NCBI GenBank assembly: GCA_910578655.1
Contig: CAJTQE010000002.1
Location: 22,603 to 38,115, forward strand
From: an uncultured Christensenella sp.
Lineage (GTDB): Bacteria > Bacillota > Clostridia > Christensenellales > Borkfalkiaceae
DNA: 15,513 nt
Direction: 5' to 3'
This document shows positions 6,781 through 14,693 of the stretch, in pieces (within the stretch, counting starts at the first letter, position 1; every line of letters begins with the position of its first letter). A program made the translations under genes and the position numbers. The notes below the pieces were generated by a model, which did no database searches, had not been told where the DNA came from, and saw only the letters and a program-made list of their open reading frames with translations.

Positions 6781-6795
6781 GCGTTTTGAAAACGC
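6781..6795. repeat. Perfect palindrome in the tRNA-Arg leader
   Basis: GCGTTTT-G-AAAACGC is a 15-bp perfect inverted repeat between the tRNA promoter and the mature tRNA. It may be a protein site or a leader hairpin. The rest of 6740-6818 shows no gene. Confidence 0.35.
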
Positions 6796-6818
6796 GAATA
6801 TTGCCTGACAGCCTTATA

Positions 6819-6847
6819 ATTATATTAAATATAAAACTTTTTGTCAA
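6819..6847 (-). promoter_or_regulatory. Consensus promoter of tRNA-Arg
   Basis: On the - strand: TTGACA (6842-6847), a 17-nt spacer and TATAAT (6819-6824). Both boxes are perfect, as expected for a highly expressed tRNA. Transcription would start near 6812, giving a leader of about 70 nt before the tRNA. Confidence 0.85.
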
Positions 6848-6893
6848 ACGATTTTAATTGATTAAATTTTATCTTTCTGTTTTAATCACGGCG

Positions 6894-6922
6894 TTGACAA
6901 AACATCTTTTTAGGTATAGAAT
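6894..6922 (+). promoter_or_regulatory. Promoter of the serine ammonia-lyase gene
   Basis: TTGACA (6894-6899), a 17-nt spacer and TAGAAT (6917-6922). Transcription would start near 6929, just ahead of AGAGG (6932-6936). It lies downstream of the longer frame's first ATG (6858), which decides the start of the gene in favour of 6945. Confidence 0.75.
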
Positions 6923-6944
6923 AAACCGTAAAGAGGTAACGGCT

Positions 6945-8162
6945 ATGCAATCACTGCGCGAAATTTATAAAATAGGACGCGGCCCTTCAAGCTCGCATAC
7001 GATGGGGCCGGAAAGGGCGATAAAAATTGTGCGCGAGCTCTATCCGCAGGCTAACGAATTTAAGGTTAAGCTTTATGGGTCGCTTGCGTCAACGGGCAGC
7101 GGACATGGCACGGATACCGTTATTATAAAAACTGCCGAACCGCATAAATGTACGGTGGAGTGGGACGAAGTTTCGCCTTGCTCCGTTCATCCGAACACTA
7201 TGGACGTGACTGCTTTAAAAGACGGCAAAGAGCTTTGCACAAAACGCGTTTACAGCGTCGGCGGCGGAACGATAGTTTTTGACGGGGAGCCCGCCGCTCT
7301 TTCCGGCAAAGACGCGGATGACGCAATATATTCGCTAAACAGTTTTACTGAAATCGCCGAATACTGCCGTGTAAACAATATAAGAATATGGCAGTACGTC
7401 GGGCAATGCGAAGGCAAAGAAATTTTCGATTATCTTTCCAAAGTCTGGGACAGGATGAAGCAGGCTGTTCACGAGGGGCTGACTACGTCCGGGACGCTTC
7501 CGGGCATACTCGGAACTCAGCGCCGCGCGCAAACCCTTTACAATCAACGGCATATAGACGAGTCGGCGCAGACGCGCGAAAACAGACTAGTTTGTGCATA
7601 TGCTTTCGCTGCGAGCGAGCAGAACGCTTCGGGCGGAGTAATAGTCACGGCTCCGACGTGCGGAGCCTGCGGCGTTGTTCCGTCGGTACTGAAATATATG
7701 CAGGAGCTGCACGGCTTTTCGGATATGCAGATAGTCCGCGCGCTTGCAACGGGCGGAATAATAGGCAACCTGATAAAGAAAAACGCGTCGATAAGCGGTG
7801 CGGAATGCGGCTGTCAGGCGGAAATAGGCTCAGCCTGTTCCATGGCTGCCGCCGCCCTTGCCGAGCTTTTTGAAATGGGGCTGGGGCAAATCGAATATGC
7901 GGCGGAGGTGGCAATGGAACATCATCTCGGGTTGACCTGCGACCCGATTGCCGGACTTGTGCAGATACCCTGTATCGAACGCAACGCCGTTGCGGCTATG
8001 AGGGCGATTAACGCGCTGTCGCTTGCCAACTTTCTTGCGGACAGCCGCAAAATAAGCTTTGATATTATCGTTAAAACCATGTATAACACGGGCAAAGATT
8101 TGCTTAACAATTACCGCGAAACATCGTCGGGCGGTCTTGCCAAATATTACGAACTTAAATAG
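6945..8162 (+). CDS. sdaA: L-serine ammonia-lyase, iron-sulfur, single chain
   Basis: Converts L-serine to pyruvate and ammonia in the cytoplasm using an oxygen-sensitive [4Fe-4S] cluster rather than PLP. The 405-residue chain holds a beta (regulatory) domain at its N-terminus (GRGPSSSHTMGPERA, residues 11-25) and the catalytic alpha domain from about 160 on (TSGTLPGILG, APTCGACGVVPS, GCQAEIGSACSMAAAA, CDPIAGLVQIPC). Cys290, Cys332 and Cys343 have the spacing of the three cluster ligands known in the family. The chain ends in KYYELK and lacks the C-terminal cysteine tail described for the Legionella enzyme. The ATG at 6945 is chosen because of AGAGG 8 nt upstream and a promoter at 6894-6922; an in-frame ATG at 6858 lies before that promoter. 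It is convergent with pepV across a shared hairpin. Confidence 0.93.
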   Translation: MQSLREIYKIGRGPSSSHTMGPERAIKIVRELYPQANEFKVKLYGSLASTGSGHGTDTVIIKTAEPHKCTVEWDEVSPCSVHPNTMDVTALKDGKELCTKRVYSVGGGTIVFDGEPAALSGKDADDAIYSLNSFTEIAEYCRVNNIRIWQYVGQCEGKEIFDYLSKVWDRMKQAVHEGLTTSGTLPGILGTQRRAQTLYNQRHIDESAQTRENRLVCAYAFAASEQNASGGVIVTAPTCGACGVVPSVLKYMQELHGFSDMQIVRALATGGIIGNLIKKNASISGAECGCQAEIGSACSMAAAALAELFEMGLGQIEYAAEVAMEHHLGLTCDPIAGLVQIPCIERNAVAAMRAINALSLANFLADSRKISFDIIVKTMYNTGKDLLNNYRETSSGGLAKYYELK

Positions 8163-8194
8163 CAATGCGCCTCCATTCCGGAGGCGCATTGCTA
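8160..8194. terminator. Bidirectional terminator shared by sdaA and pepV
   Basis: A perfect 15-bp stem (8160-8174 with 8180-8194) and a 5-nt loop lie between two convergent genes. The outermost bases of the arms are the stop codons: TAG of sdaA (8160-8162) and, on the - strand, TAG of pepV (8194-8192). Short T tracts lie on either side. Confidence 0.8.
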
Positions 8195-9439
8195 TTTGCA
8201 AAGCCTTTCAATTGCAAGCTTATATATTTTAAGGCACTTTTCTATTTTTTCGAAAGTAATGTATTCGTCGGGTTGGTGAATTACGTTTTCTTCGCCCTCC
8301 TCCTCAGGTCCGAACGCTGCACCGCATTTAAGCGCTCGCGCATATGTTCCGCCGCCTATGGCAACCGGTTGCATATTTTTGCCCGTAACTTCGTTATAGG
8401 TATCGCAAAGTACCTTTACAAGCCGGCACTGCTTGTCGTTGAACAGGGGGGCTTGCCGAGAAAGTATTTGATAGTTTTCGCCCTCGAATGCGGAAAGTAT
8501 CTTCTCGGCGGAAAACGTTGCGGGATAGCGCACGTCGCAGACTGCCGTAACGAAGTTTTTTCCGCCGCGGATAGTATTCGCCGAAAAGGTGAGTCTGCCT
8601 GTTTCGTCTTTCAATCCTGTAAGTTTAAACTGCTGTTTGAACAGCTTTTTGTGTACTTCTTTCAGCCCCAGATATTGCAAAATAGGCGCGATAGCGTTTA
8701 CGCCCTGCTCGGGGGTGGAGCCGTGCGCCGATTTTCCGCGCGATACAATCAAACCGTTTTCAAATTTCAAGTTGTATTTCTTTAATTTTTTGCCGTCTGC
8801 TTCGGCTTTAACGGAACACTCGTCGCAGACCATATTCGCCGCGTTACCTCCGACAAGCGAAGAATAATCTCCCTTGACGGGGAATGTAATCTGCAAGTGC
8901 AGAATACCTTTTTCGGCGTATATTACGGGGAAATCGGCGTCGGGTGAAAAGCCCGTTTCGGGCATAACGGAACACTCGTTAAAGTGCCTGATACATTCCC
9001 AACCGCTTTCTTCGTTGCAGCCGACGATAAGCCTTATACGCTTAGAGGGAGCAAAGCCTTCGTCTTTAAGCTGTTTTAAGCAGTACAGGCAGATTATTGC
9101 CGGACCCTTGTCGTCCATTGCGCCCCTGCCCCAGATTCTTGCATTTTCGTAATCTATCTCGCCGCCGAAAGGCTTGCGCGTCCAGCCGTTTCCGGCAGGC
9201 ACTACGTCAAGGTGTGCAAGAATGGCGAAATCTTCGCCCTCGCCGAAAATTACTTCGCCTGCATAGTTGTCGTAATTTACCGTTTCAAACCCGAAAGAGC
9301 GCGCAAGCTGCAAAAAATAATCAAGACAGTCTGCGTTGGCCTTGCCGAAAGGCATACCCTTTTGCGGTTCGCCCTGTTCGGAATTGAACTTGATAATTTC
9401 AGATATACTTTTTACGGTTTTTTCAAATAATTCGTTCAT
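8192..9439 (-). CDS. pepV: Sapep/PepV-family M20 metallodipeptidase
   Basis: A cytoplasmic dinuclear-metal dipeptidase of peptidase family M20 that releases amino acids from dipeptides. Metal and catalytic positions are all visible: HLDVVP (His76, Asp78), GRGAMDDKG (bridging Asp109), NEESGW (general base Glu143, metal ligand Glu144), FSPDADFP (Asp167) and a late His388 in NVIHQPDE. The length of 415 residues is somewhat below the roughly 460-470 usual for PepV, mostly in the middle (lid) domain; the catalytic core is complete. AAGGA 6 nt before the ATG supports the start. It has its own TATAAT promoter and is divergent from radC. The neighbouring serine ammonia-lyase could use serine released by it, a loose metabolic link only. 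Confidence 0.92.
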   Translation of the reverse strand: MNELFEKTVKSISEIIKFNSEQGEPQKGMPFGKANADCLDYFLQLARSFGFETVNYDNYAGEVIFGEGEDFAILAHLDVVPAGNGWTRKPFGGEIDYENARIWGRGAMDDKGPAIICLYCLKQLKDEGFAPSKRIRLIVGCNEESGWECIRHFNECSVMPETGFSPDADFPVIYAEKGILHLQITFPVKGDYSSLVGGNAANMVCDECSVKAEADGKKLKKYNLKFENGLIVSRGKSAHGSTPEQGVNAIAPILQYLGLKEVHKKLFKQQFKLTGLKDETGRLTFSANTIRGGKNFVTAVCDVRYPATFSAEKILSAFEGENYQILSRQAPLFNDKQCRLVKVLCDTYNEVTGKNMQPVAIGGGTYARALKCGAAFGPEEEGEENVIHQPDEYITFEKIEKCLKIYKLAIERLCK

Positions 9440-9471
9440 AGCTTTTCCTTTTTGAATTTTGCTTTAAAAAT

Positions 9472-9500
9472 ATTATACACTTTTATTTTTTTGTGGTAAA
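9472..9500 (-). promoter_or_regulatory. Promoter of pepV
   Basis: On the - strand: TTTACC (9495-9500), a 17-nt spacer and a perfect TATAAT (9472-9477), about 30 nt upstream of the start codon. Confidence 0.7.
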
Positions 9501-9502
9501 AT
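9474..9502 (+). promoter_or_regulatory. Weak candidate promoter for the radC operon
   Basis: TATACA (9474-9479), a 17-nt spacer and TAAAAT (9497-9502) overlap the pepV promoter almost fully, so the two would exclude one another. A second possible -10, TATAAA, lies at 9512-9517 without a good -35. Confidence 0.3.
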
Positions 9503-9536
9503 GTTTTTGAGTATAAATTTTTAAGGGGGCGGTATT

Positions 9537-10253
9537 TTGCACGAAGGGCATAGGGAACGAATGTATGAGAAGTTGAAAAACAGTGACGACTTGTTTGACC
9601 ACGAAGTGCTTGAAATTCTTTTGTACAGCGTAGTGCCCCGACAAAACACCAATCCGACGGCTCATGCGCTTTTGGAGCGTTTCGTTACTCTCTACAACGT
9701 CTTTAACGCAAGCGCGGAAGAGCTTAAAGAAGTTGACGGAGTGGGCGACACGGTTGCAAAGTTTATTAAAACCGTAGGGCTGTGCGCAGAACGTGCCGGT
9801 AAAACAGGCAACACGCCCACCATAAAAACACCCGAAGATTGTAATCGGTTTATAGGCGTAAGACTGGGCGGTATACACGAAGAGAGAATTGAAATTTATT
9901 TCTTGAACAGCGCAAGCAAAGTTGATAGGATATTCAGTTACGTCACTAATGAAAAGAGCCGCTCCGCCGCGCCCATCGACAGTATAGTAAGGAATTTTGC
10001 GCTGTACCGCCCGAACAAAGTAATAATAGCGCACAACCACACTAACGACGACGTAAGTCCGTCGGCATACGATGACGGCTTTACAAAAGGCATTCTGTTT
10101 ATCTGTAATATAAATGGCGCTCAGCTAATCGACCACGTTATATGTTTGAGTTGCGGCGTAAAATACAGTTACAGAAATACGGGCAGGCTTGAAGAGTTAA
10201 ACAGCCTTTGCAGTTGGGAAAATTTTGAAAAATGGACAAAAACTTTAAACTGA
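9537..10253 (+). CDS. radC: RadC-family JAB/MPN domain protein (TTG start)
   Basis: A 238-residue member of the RadC (DUF2466/UPF0758) family. It has an N-terminal helix-hairpin-helix-like region with the family's opening GHRERM and a VDGVGD turn near 60-70, then a JAMM-type metal-binding domain with AHNHTNDDVSPSAYDD (H-x-H...S-x2-D). The usual HNHPSG is changed to HNHTND, so the metal ligands remain but the following loop differs. The exact cellular function of RadC is unresolved; the old DNA-repair label is doubtful. The start codon is TTG, with AAGGGGG 7 nt upstream; the nearest ATG (9561) would cut off GHRER, so TTG is preferred. Its 3' end overlaps the histidine kinase gene by 22 nt. Confidence 0.87.
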   Translation: MHEGHRERMYEKLKNSDDLFDHEVLEILLYSVVPRQNTNPTAHALLERFVTLYNVFNASAEELKEVDGVGDTVAKFIKTVGLCAERAGKTGNTPTIKTPEDCNRFIGVRLGGIHEERIEIYFLNSASKVDRIFSYVTNEKSRSAAPIDSIVRNFALYRPNKVIIAHNHTNDDVSPSAYDDGFTKGILFICNINGAQLIDHVICLSCGVKYSYRNTGRLEELNSLCSWENFEKWTKTLN

Positions 10254-11455
10254 GCGAAAGCAAAAAACATCTCGTCCGATATATAAAGCTGATACTTATA
10301 ATACTATTGGCGATAATAGAAATCGTCATTTGCGCGCAGTATACTACGCGGTATCTCGATAACGGCAGAACAGCGGTGTTTATCACCGTTATAATAAGCT
10401 GCTTTGTGCTTTGCGTACTTGAAGCGGTGGATTCGTTCGTCATAAAAAACTTGGCGGCGAAGTACATTTTTTACGCGCTTGATACCGTGTCTTTATTGGT
10501 ATTATGTATTTTTACCGGCAATACTTATCTGTCGGTGCTTTACTGCATAGTGCTGACGCAATTTTATATTTCAATTGACAGTATGCGTGAAAACGTTATT
10601 ATTTTCAGTGTAAGCTGCGCGCTTTTCGTCATCTCGTTCGTCTGCGGAAGAATTGTCGATTCAAGCGACGGACACGTTTATACCGATATAATCGAAATGC
10701 TCGGCGACAGTATTTTGGGCATAGCCGTACTTGCAATCGACTTTATAGTCACCAACTTCGTTTTGCGGTTCTACTCCAAAAATCTGCAGCTTAGAAACGC
10801 GCTTAACGAGGCGGACAAAAGCAAAGCCGAACTTGAAGCGGCAAACAAAGAAATTTCCCGCACTGCGGTTTACGAAGAGCGCAATCGTATTGCAAAGGAT
10901 ATTCACGATAACGCGGGTCATTCTATGACGACTGTAATAATGCAGACGGAGGCGGCAAAACTGCTTATCGACACCGACCCCGCGGAAGCGAAAACGCGGA
11001 TAATCGCCGCAAACATTCAGGCAAAAAACGCGCTTGAACAGATGCGCGAAAGCGTTCATCTTTTGGCCGGCAGGGCGCAGGTAAGCACGCTTAAAGCGGA
11101 CGTTGAAGAGATAATCGCGCAGACGATAGACGGGACCGAACTTAAAATCAGGTGCAATATAGAGGACGTTTGCCTGGACGGCGAAAAAGCACGTTTCATT
11201 TGCAACAGCGTAAAGGAATGCCTTGTAAACGGAATAAGACACGGCAAGGCAACGGCATTCTTCATTGAAATAAAGAAAGAATTTTCCAACGTCTGCCTGC
11301 TTATTTCCGATAACGGCTGCGGCGTTGACGGGCAGATACGGGAAGGTTTCGGACTTCGCGGCCTCAGGGAAAAAGCCGAAAAGCTGGGCGGAAGATGCAA
11401 TTTTTCAAGCGAGGCGGACGAAGGGTTTGAAACCGAGGTTTTGCTTCCGCTTTAA
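10232..11455 (+). CDS. Membrane sensor histidine kinase, NarL/HisKA_3 type
   Basis: A 407-residue two-component sensor. The N-terminal 180 residues hold about six hydrophobic segments (near 17-35, 48-66, 76-95, 98-115, 122-140, 158-180) with short connecting loops, so the stimulus is probably sensed in the membrane. A coiled linker (187-212) leads to the HisKA_3 dimerisation helix ERNRIAKDIHDNAGH with phospho-accepting His225. The ATPase domain shows VKECLVNGIRHGKA (N box), DNGCGVDG (G1) and GFGLRGLREKAEKLGG (G2). The ATG lies inside the end of radC and lacks a good ribosome site, so translation is probably coupled. The response regulator gene follows after 17 nt and is its likely partner. 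The signal is unknown. Confidence 0.92.
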   Translation: MDKNFKLSESKKHLVRYIKLILIILLAIIEIVICAQYTTRYLDNGRTAVFITVIISCFVLCVLEAVDSFVIKNLAAKYIFYALDTVSLLVLCIFTGNTYLSVLYCIVLTQFYISIDSMRENVIIFSVSCALFVISFVCGRIVDSSDGHVYTDIIEMLGDSILGIAVLAIDFIVTNFVLRFYSKNLQLRNALNEADKSKAELEAANKEISRTAVYEERNRIAKDIHDNAGHSMTTVIMQTEAAKLLIDTDPAEAKTRIIAANIQAKNALEQMRESVHLLAGRAQVSTLKADVEEIIAQTIDGTELKIRCNIEDVCLDGEKARFICNSVKECLVNGIRHGKATAFFIEIKKEFSNVCLLISDNGCGVDGQIREGFGLRGLREKAEKLGGRCNFSSEADEGFETEVLLPL

Positions 11456-11472
11456 TAAAAGGAGATAAAGTA

Positions 11473-12111
11473 ATGATTAAAATATTACTTGCCGACGATC
11501 AGACTATACTTACCGACGGCATAAAAAGCGTGCTTGAAACATGCAGTGAATTTTCCGTTGTGGCAACCGCGCAGGACGGCGTGGAGGCGGTGGAATTAGC
11601 TACCAGACTCAGCCCCGACGTCGTTCTTATGGACATCCGTATGCCGAATATGAACGGCGTAGTTGCAACAAAGCGCATAAAAGAGTTAAACCCCGACATA
11701 AAGATTATCGTGCTGACTACCTTTGACGACAGCGATTATATTTTAAGCGCGATAAACAACGGCGCAAGCGGCTATCTTTTAAAGGATATCGGCGCAACCG
11801 CGCTGATAGACGCTATCAAAAACGCGTATGCAGGCGATACTATCCTGCCGTCAAAGATAGCGAAAAAGATTACGGATGCGGCAATGCTGGTTTCTTCGGA
11901 CAAGGAAATCAAACTTAAAAAAGCTTTCAACCTTTCCGACAGGGAAGTGGAGATTGCGTTTATGCTTGTCGACGGCTTTACAAACAGGCAGATAGCTTCC
12001 GCAATGCAGCTATCCGACGGCACGGCAAGAAACTATATCAGCTCTATATATTCCAAGCTCGGCGTCGACGGACGCGGCGCCGCAGCGGCAAAAATAAAAT
12101 CCAAAATCTGA
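11473..12111 (+). CDS. NarL/FixJ-type response regulator
   Basis: A 212-residue two-domain regulator. The receiver has LADDQ at residues 6-10, phospho-acceptor Asp54 in VVLMDIRMPNMNG, the switch Thr in LTTFDD (about 82-83) and Lys104 in YLLKD. A LuxR-type helix-turn-helix follows at about 153-205 (LSDREVEIAFMLVDGFTNRQIA...GTARNYISSIYSKLGV). Phosphorylation by the kinase encoded just upstream should promote dimerisation and DNA binding. AAAGGAG 8 nt before the ATG is a strong ribosome site, unlike that of the kinase, so the regulator may be made in excess. Target genes are unknown; the lipoprotein gene downstream has its own promoter and could be a target. Confidence 0.93.
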   Translation: MIKILLADDQTILTDGIKSVLETCSEFSVVATAQDGVEAVELATRLSPDVVLMDIRMPNMNGVVATKRIKELNPDIKIIVLTTFDDSDYILSAINNGASGYLLKDIGATALIDAIKNAYAGDTILPSKIAKKITDAAMLVSSDKEIKLKKAFNLSDREVEIAFMLVDGFTNRQIASAMQLSDGTARNYISSIYSKLGVDGRGAAAAKIKSKI

Positions 12112-12119
12112 TTTGTACT

Positions 12120-12158
12120 CTCCTGAGCGCACTGCGCCGATTGCGGCGCTTTCAGGGG
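12120..12158 (+). terminator. Hairpin after the two-component operon
   Basis: CCTGA (12122-12126) pairs with TCAGG (12152-12156) and GCGC (12127-12130) with GCGC (12146-12149), with a further CGC/GCG inside. The stem is GC-rich, but no U tract follows, so it is a weak candidate for an intrinsic terminator. Confidence 0.35.
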
Positions 12159-12175
12159 GCAGATATAAAAAACAG

Positions 12176-12204
12176 TTGCAAAAAGTTACAAATTGTGATA
12201 TAAT
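12176..12204 (+). promoter_or_regulatory. Promoter of the lipoprotein gene
   Basis: TTGCAA (12176-12181), a 17-nt spacer and TATAAT (12199-12204), with TG one base upstream of the -10. AGGAGGT (12222-12228) follows as a near-perfect ribosome site. Confidence 0.8.
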
Positions 12205-12232
12205 ACGCATAACTTCAATATAGGAGGTAGTT

Positions 12233-14557
12233 ATGAAAAAACTGTTAATAATGATATCGGCATTAATAATGACCGTAACAACTTCTATCGGGCTTGCAGC
12301 CTGCGACTTATTCGGTGGAGGCAACAGTGGAGAAGGTACCGGCAACGGCAGTCAGACGGGGACGCCGGGCGGCAACGGCGGACAGACGGAAACGCCGGGC
12401 GGCAACGGCGGAACGTCGCATACGCACAGCTATGTGATAGCGATAGAGCAGCCTACCGAAAGCAAGACGGGTAAGGTCACGGAAAAGTGTTCCTGCGGCG
12501 ACGCAAAGCCCGATATAATACTGCCCGTACTTACAAGCGGACAATACGGCAAGACAAGCGATACCGCAACCTGCAATAAGGGCGGAATGGTTGAGTATAA
12601 CATAAAGATAGACGGAGCGACGTACAAGTTTCAGGTGCTGACCCCTGCGACGGGCAAGCACATTTACGTTGACGGCACCTGCATTTGCGGCGCGAAAGAA
12701 CCCGTTGACCCCAACGGAGTCAAGTCGGTGGAAATCAGGCACGAACTCGGCAACGGTAAATATCTTTGGAACGAGCAGGACGTTATTGCTGGACGATATT
12801 CTTTCTACGGCGCACAGCTTATAGTAACTATGAACAGCGGTAAAGTGACGCGACAGCCTTTGACGGTTGAGTTACTTGACGGCAAAAATTTCGAGGTCGG
12901 CAATAACGAGTTGAGCGTAACTTACGGCGGTAAAAAGGCGCAGCTTTCCGTGTTCGTCTGCCCCGAAGACGGCCTGATAGAGGCGGTATCCGGTCGGTAT
13001 GAAATCAAAGGTTCGCTTGGCGGCAGCCTGGCGTTCGATTTGAGCAACCCCGACGGGTTCGACTTCGGCGGACTTGAAATAGCAGGCGAATTTAACCTTA
13101 AAGATAATGGCGTAACGTACTCCGGCTACTACGGTCAGACTCCCGTTAACGAAAGGTTTGTTACGGGCTTCGACGATAAGACGGCAGGTATTCGGAAATG
13201 TGCTTTGGTTAACGGCAACATCAGTTCTGCCCCGACCGTAATTGCAAATTTGGATATAATAGGTTACAGTACGGTCTCTACCGAAAGAAGAGTTTTCGTT
13301 TCGGAAATAGCTGTCTTACGGGGCGGCGAGGTGTTGTGGACTACTTCCGTTGACCCTGCACACCCCTTTATCGACGTTAATGACGTGCGTGATAAAATAG
13401 ACGGTTCTGGACCCGACCTCCGTACAATGTTTAAGTTTAAAGAGGGCGACTTCACAATATATTCGGGCGGCGGAGACCGGATTCAGTCTGTAGCTAATAT
13501 CTCTGATTTCCCCGTCGACGGTTACACGGTTTCGGGTGATACCGAGGTCGGAAATATTACAAGTACCGGTGAAAGGCTTATAAGAATTGCAAACTACGTT
13601 AAAGAAATTATCGTTCCCTATACCGTGTACGATTCCGACTATACCAACATAAGGATCTGCCGCATTCACGGCGATAACGTTGCAAATTACGAGCTTACGG
13701 ATAATGTTACCCTTGACGATATAAAGAAAGACCTTTTAAAGCGCAGCCTTTACGTCGAATATTTCAGCCCCGTAAACGGCAGTTACGTTGATATAATTCC
13801 CGTTACTGCCGATATGATAGATTTCAGCCGTGTGGACGTAAATTCATACGACCATCAGTACGGAACTATTCGTTTTCAGAAGGCAAGCGTAGCCGTTAAT
13901 ATCGTAAAACCTTATACGCTGACGGGCGCAAAGGTTATCAAAACTCTGACGAATACACAGGGCTTTAACTTCATTTTATCCAAGGCGACTGTCGATGACC
14001 TTGCAAACTGCGTCGGCGACAGATGTAGGGAGATAGCGCTGTACGATAACGGCGTTGCGGTGCTTAAACATACGGCAAACGGCATAGGCGACGTAATGAT
14101 AGGCTATAAGCTTGAAGGCGGCAAACTCACTCTCTTGCGTCACGGCATTGCGGTAGCTTTCCTCAATGTAAGCGGAAATACGTTCAACGTGATAGATTTA
14201 GACAGCGCAACTTCGGGTATGAGCAGTAAGACTTACGTGTTTACTCACACTTATTCCTCCGCCGGCAATAAGTTGGGCTGGACGGCAACGTTTACGGCAT
14301 ACGAGGGCAAAACCGATTACAACCTGATATACTATACTAAAGTTCATATTACGGGTTGGGCTTCGTCGTTAAATTCCGAAGGTAACAGCTATCAAATTGC
14401 AGGCGTTGAATATGTTGCAACCTGGTCGTTCGGTTGGAACAACAACAAGAAAGCGTTTGTTCTCCGTCTTGCCGACAGAGATATATGGTTTGATATAGGC
14501 ACGGCAGACGATGCCGACGAGTACAGACTGACGCTTGTCGATACTGAATCGCTTTAA
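12233..14557 (+). CDS. Large surface lipoprotein with Gly-rich linker and Ig-like domain
   Basis: A 774-residue exported protein. Residues 1-24 form a lipoprotein signal peptide (MKK, hydrophobic core, lipobox LAAC with Cys24). Residues 28-60 are a flexible Gly/Asn/Thr linker built partly of a tandem 10-residue unit (TPGGNGGQTE). A region at about 62-158 carries HTHSY, KCSCGD and TCICGAKE motifs, common in Bacillota surface proteins and possibly zinc-binding. Residues about 164-247 (VKSVEIRHE...LSVTYGGKKAQLSVFV) resemble a bacterial Ig-like domain of the BIg_3 kind. The remaining 500 residues appear beta-rich and soluble, and I do not recognise them. No sortase motif is present; the lipid anchor suffices. 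It is monocistronic, with its own promoter and terminator. It probably acts in binding at the outer face of the membrane; ligand unknown. Confidence 0.85.
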   Translation: MKKLLIMISALIMTVTTSIGLAACDLFGGGNSGEGTGNGSQTGTPGGNGGQTETPGGNGGTSHTHSYVIAIEQPTESKTGKVTEKCSCGDAKPDIILPVLTSGQYGKTSDTATCNKGGMVEYNIKIDGATYKFQVLTPATGKHIYVDGTCICGAKEPVDPNGVKSVEIRHELGNGKYLWNEQDVIAGRYSFYGAQLIVTMNSGKVTRQPLTVELLDGKNFEVGNNELSVTYGGKKAQLSVFVCPEDGLIEAVSGRYEIKGSLGGSLAFDLSNPDGFDFGGLEIAGEFNLKDNGVTYSGYYGQTPVNERFVTGFDDKTAGIRKCALVNGNISSAPTVIANLDIIGYSTVSTERRVFVSEIAVLRGGEVLWTTSVDPAHPFIDVNDVRDKIDGSGPDLRTMFKFKEGDFTIYSGGGDRIQSVANISDFPVDGYTVSGDTEVGNITSTGERLIRIANYVKEIIVPYTVYDSDYTNIRICRIHGDNVANYELTDNVTLDDIKKDLLKRSLYVEYFSPVNGSYVDIIPVTADMIDFSRVDVNSYDHQYGTIRFQKASVAVNIVKPYTLTGAKVIKTLTNTQGFNFILSKATVDDLANCVGDRCREIALYDNGVAVLKHTANGIGDVMIGYKLEGGKLTLLRHGIAVAFLNVSGNTFNVIDLDSATSGMSSKTYVFTHTYSSAGNKLGWTATFTAYEGKTDYNLIYYTKVHITGWASSLNSEGNSYQIAGVEYVATWSFGWNNNKKAFVLRLADRDIWFDIGTADDADEYRLTLVDTESL
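12353..12412 (+). repeat. Two-copy 30-bp tandem repeat in the lipoprotein linker
   Basis: Units 12353-12382 and 12383-12412 differ at only two bases and encode a ten-residue Gly-rich linker unit. Such in-frame repeats can expand or contract by slippage without breaking the frame, changing tether length. Confidence 0.8.
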
Positions 14558-14562
14558 TAATT

Positions 14563-14593
14563 AATCTCCGCTGCGCAAGCAACGGAGATTTTT
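14563..14593 (+). terminator. Terminator of the lipoprotein gene
   Basis: AATCTCCG (14563-14570) and CGGAGATT (14583-14590) form a stem, extended by TGC/GCA over a C-A mismatch and closed by a GCAA tetraloop. A T run follows at once (five T from 14589). Confidence 0.85.
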
Positions 14594-14610
14594 ATTATCA
14601 ATAAGGCGCA

Positions 14611-14630
14611 ATTTGCCGAAATTTATCGAA
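14611..14630 (+). promoter_or_regulatory. Two 0A-box-like direct repeats upstream of the Spo0A-like gene
   Basis: ATTTGCCGAA (14611-14620) and ATTTATCGAA (14621-14630) are adjacent ten-base direct repeats. The first contains TGCCGAA, fitting the Spo0A-binding consensus TGNCGAA; the second has one mismatch (TATCGAA). Their position about 30-45 nt upstream of the -35 suits an autoregulatory site. Confidence 0.4.
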
Positions 14631-14636
14631 ATAAAG

Positions 14637-14673
14637 GCCGTTTGCCGCGCATAAACGGTTGCGGCAAAGCGGC
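14637..14673. repeat. Inverted repeat overlapping the promoter of the Spo0A-like gene
   Basis: GCCGTTTGCCGC (14637-14648) and GCGGCAAAGCGGC (14661-14673) are near-perfect inverted copies (one extra G) separated by 12 nt. The right arm covers most of the -35 box. It could be an operator. Confidence 0.45.
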
Positions 14674-14687
14674 GTATGCCCTATAAT
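14659..14687 (+). promoter_or_regulatory. Promoter giving a likely leaderless mRNA
   Basis: TTGCGG (14659-14664), a 17-nt spacer and a perfect TATAAT (14682-14687). The expected transcription start is at or next to the ATG at 14694, leaving no room for a ribosome site, and none is seen. Confidence 0.6.
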
Positions 14688-14693
14688 AACCGT

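Noticed and set aside
6858..6944. Longer N-terminus for the serine ammonia-lyase starting at 6858
   Set aside because: The added residues are not part of the family, and the start precedes the TTGACA-17-TAGAAT promoter at 6894-6922. The ATG at 6945 has a ribosome site and begins the conserved N-terminus.
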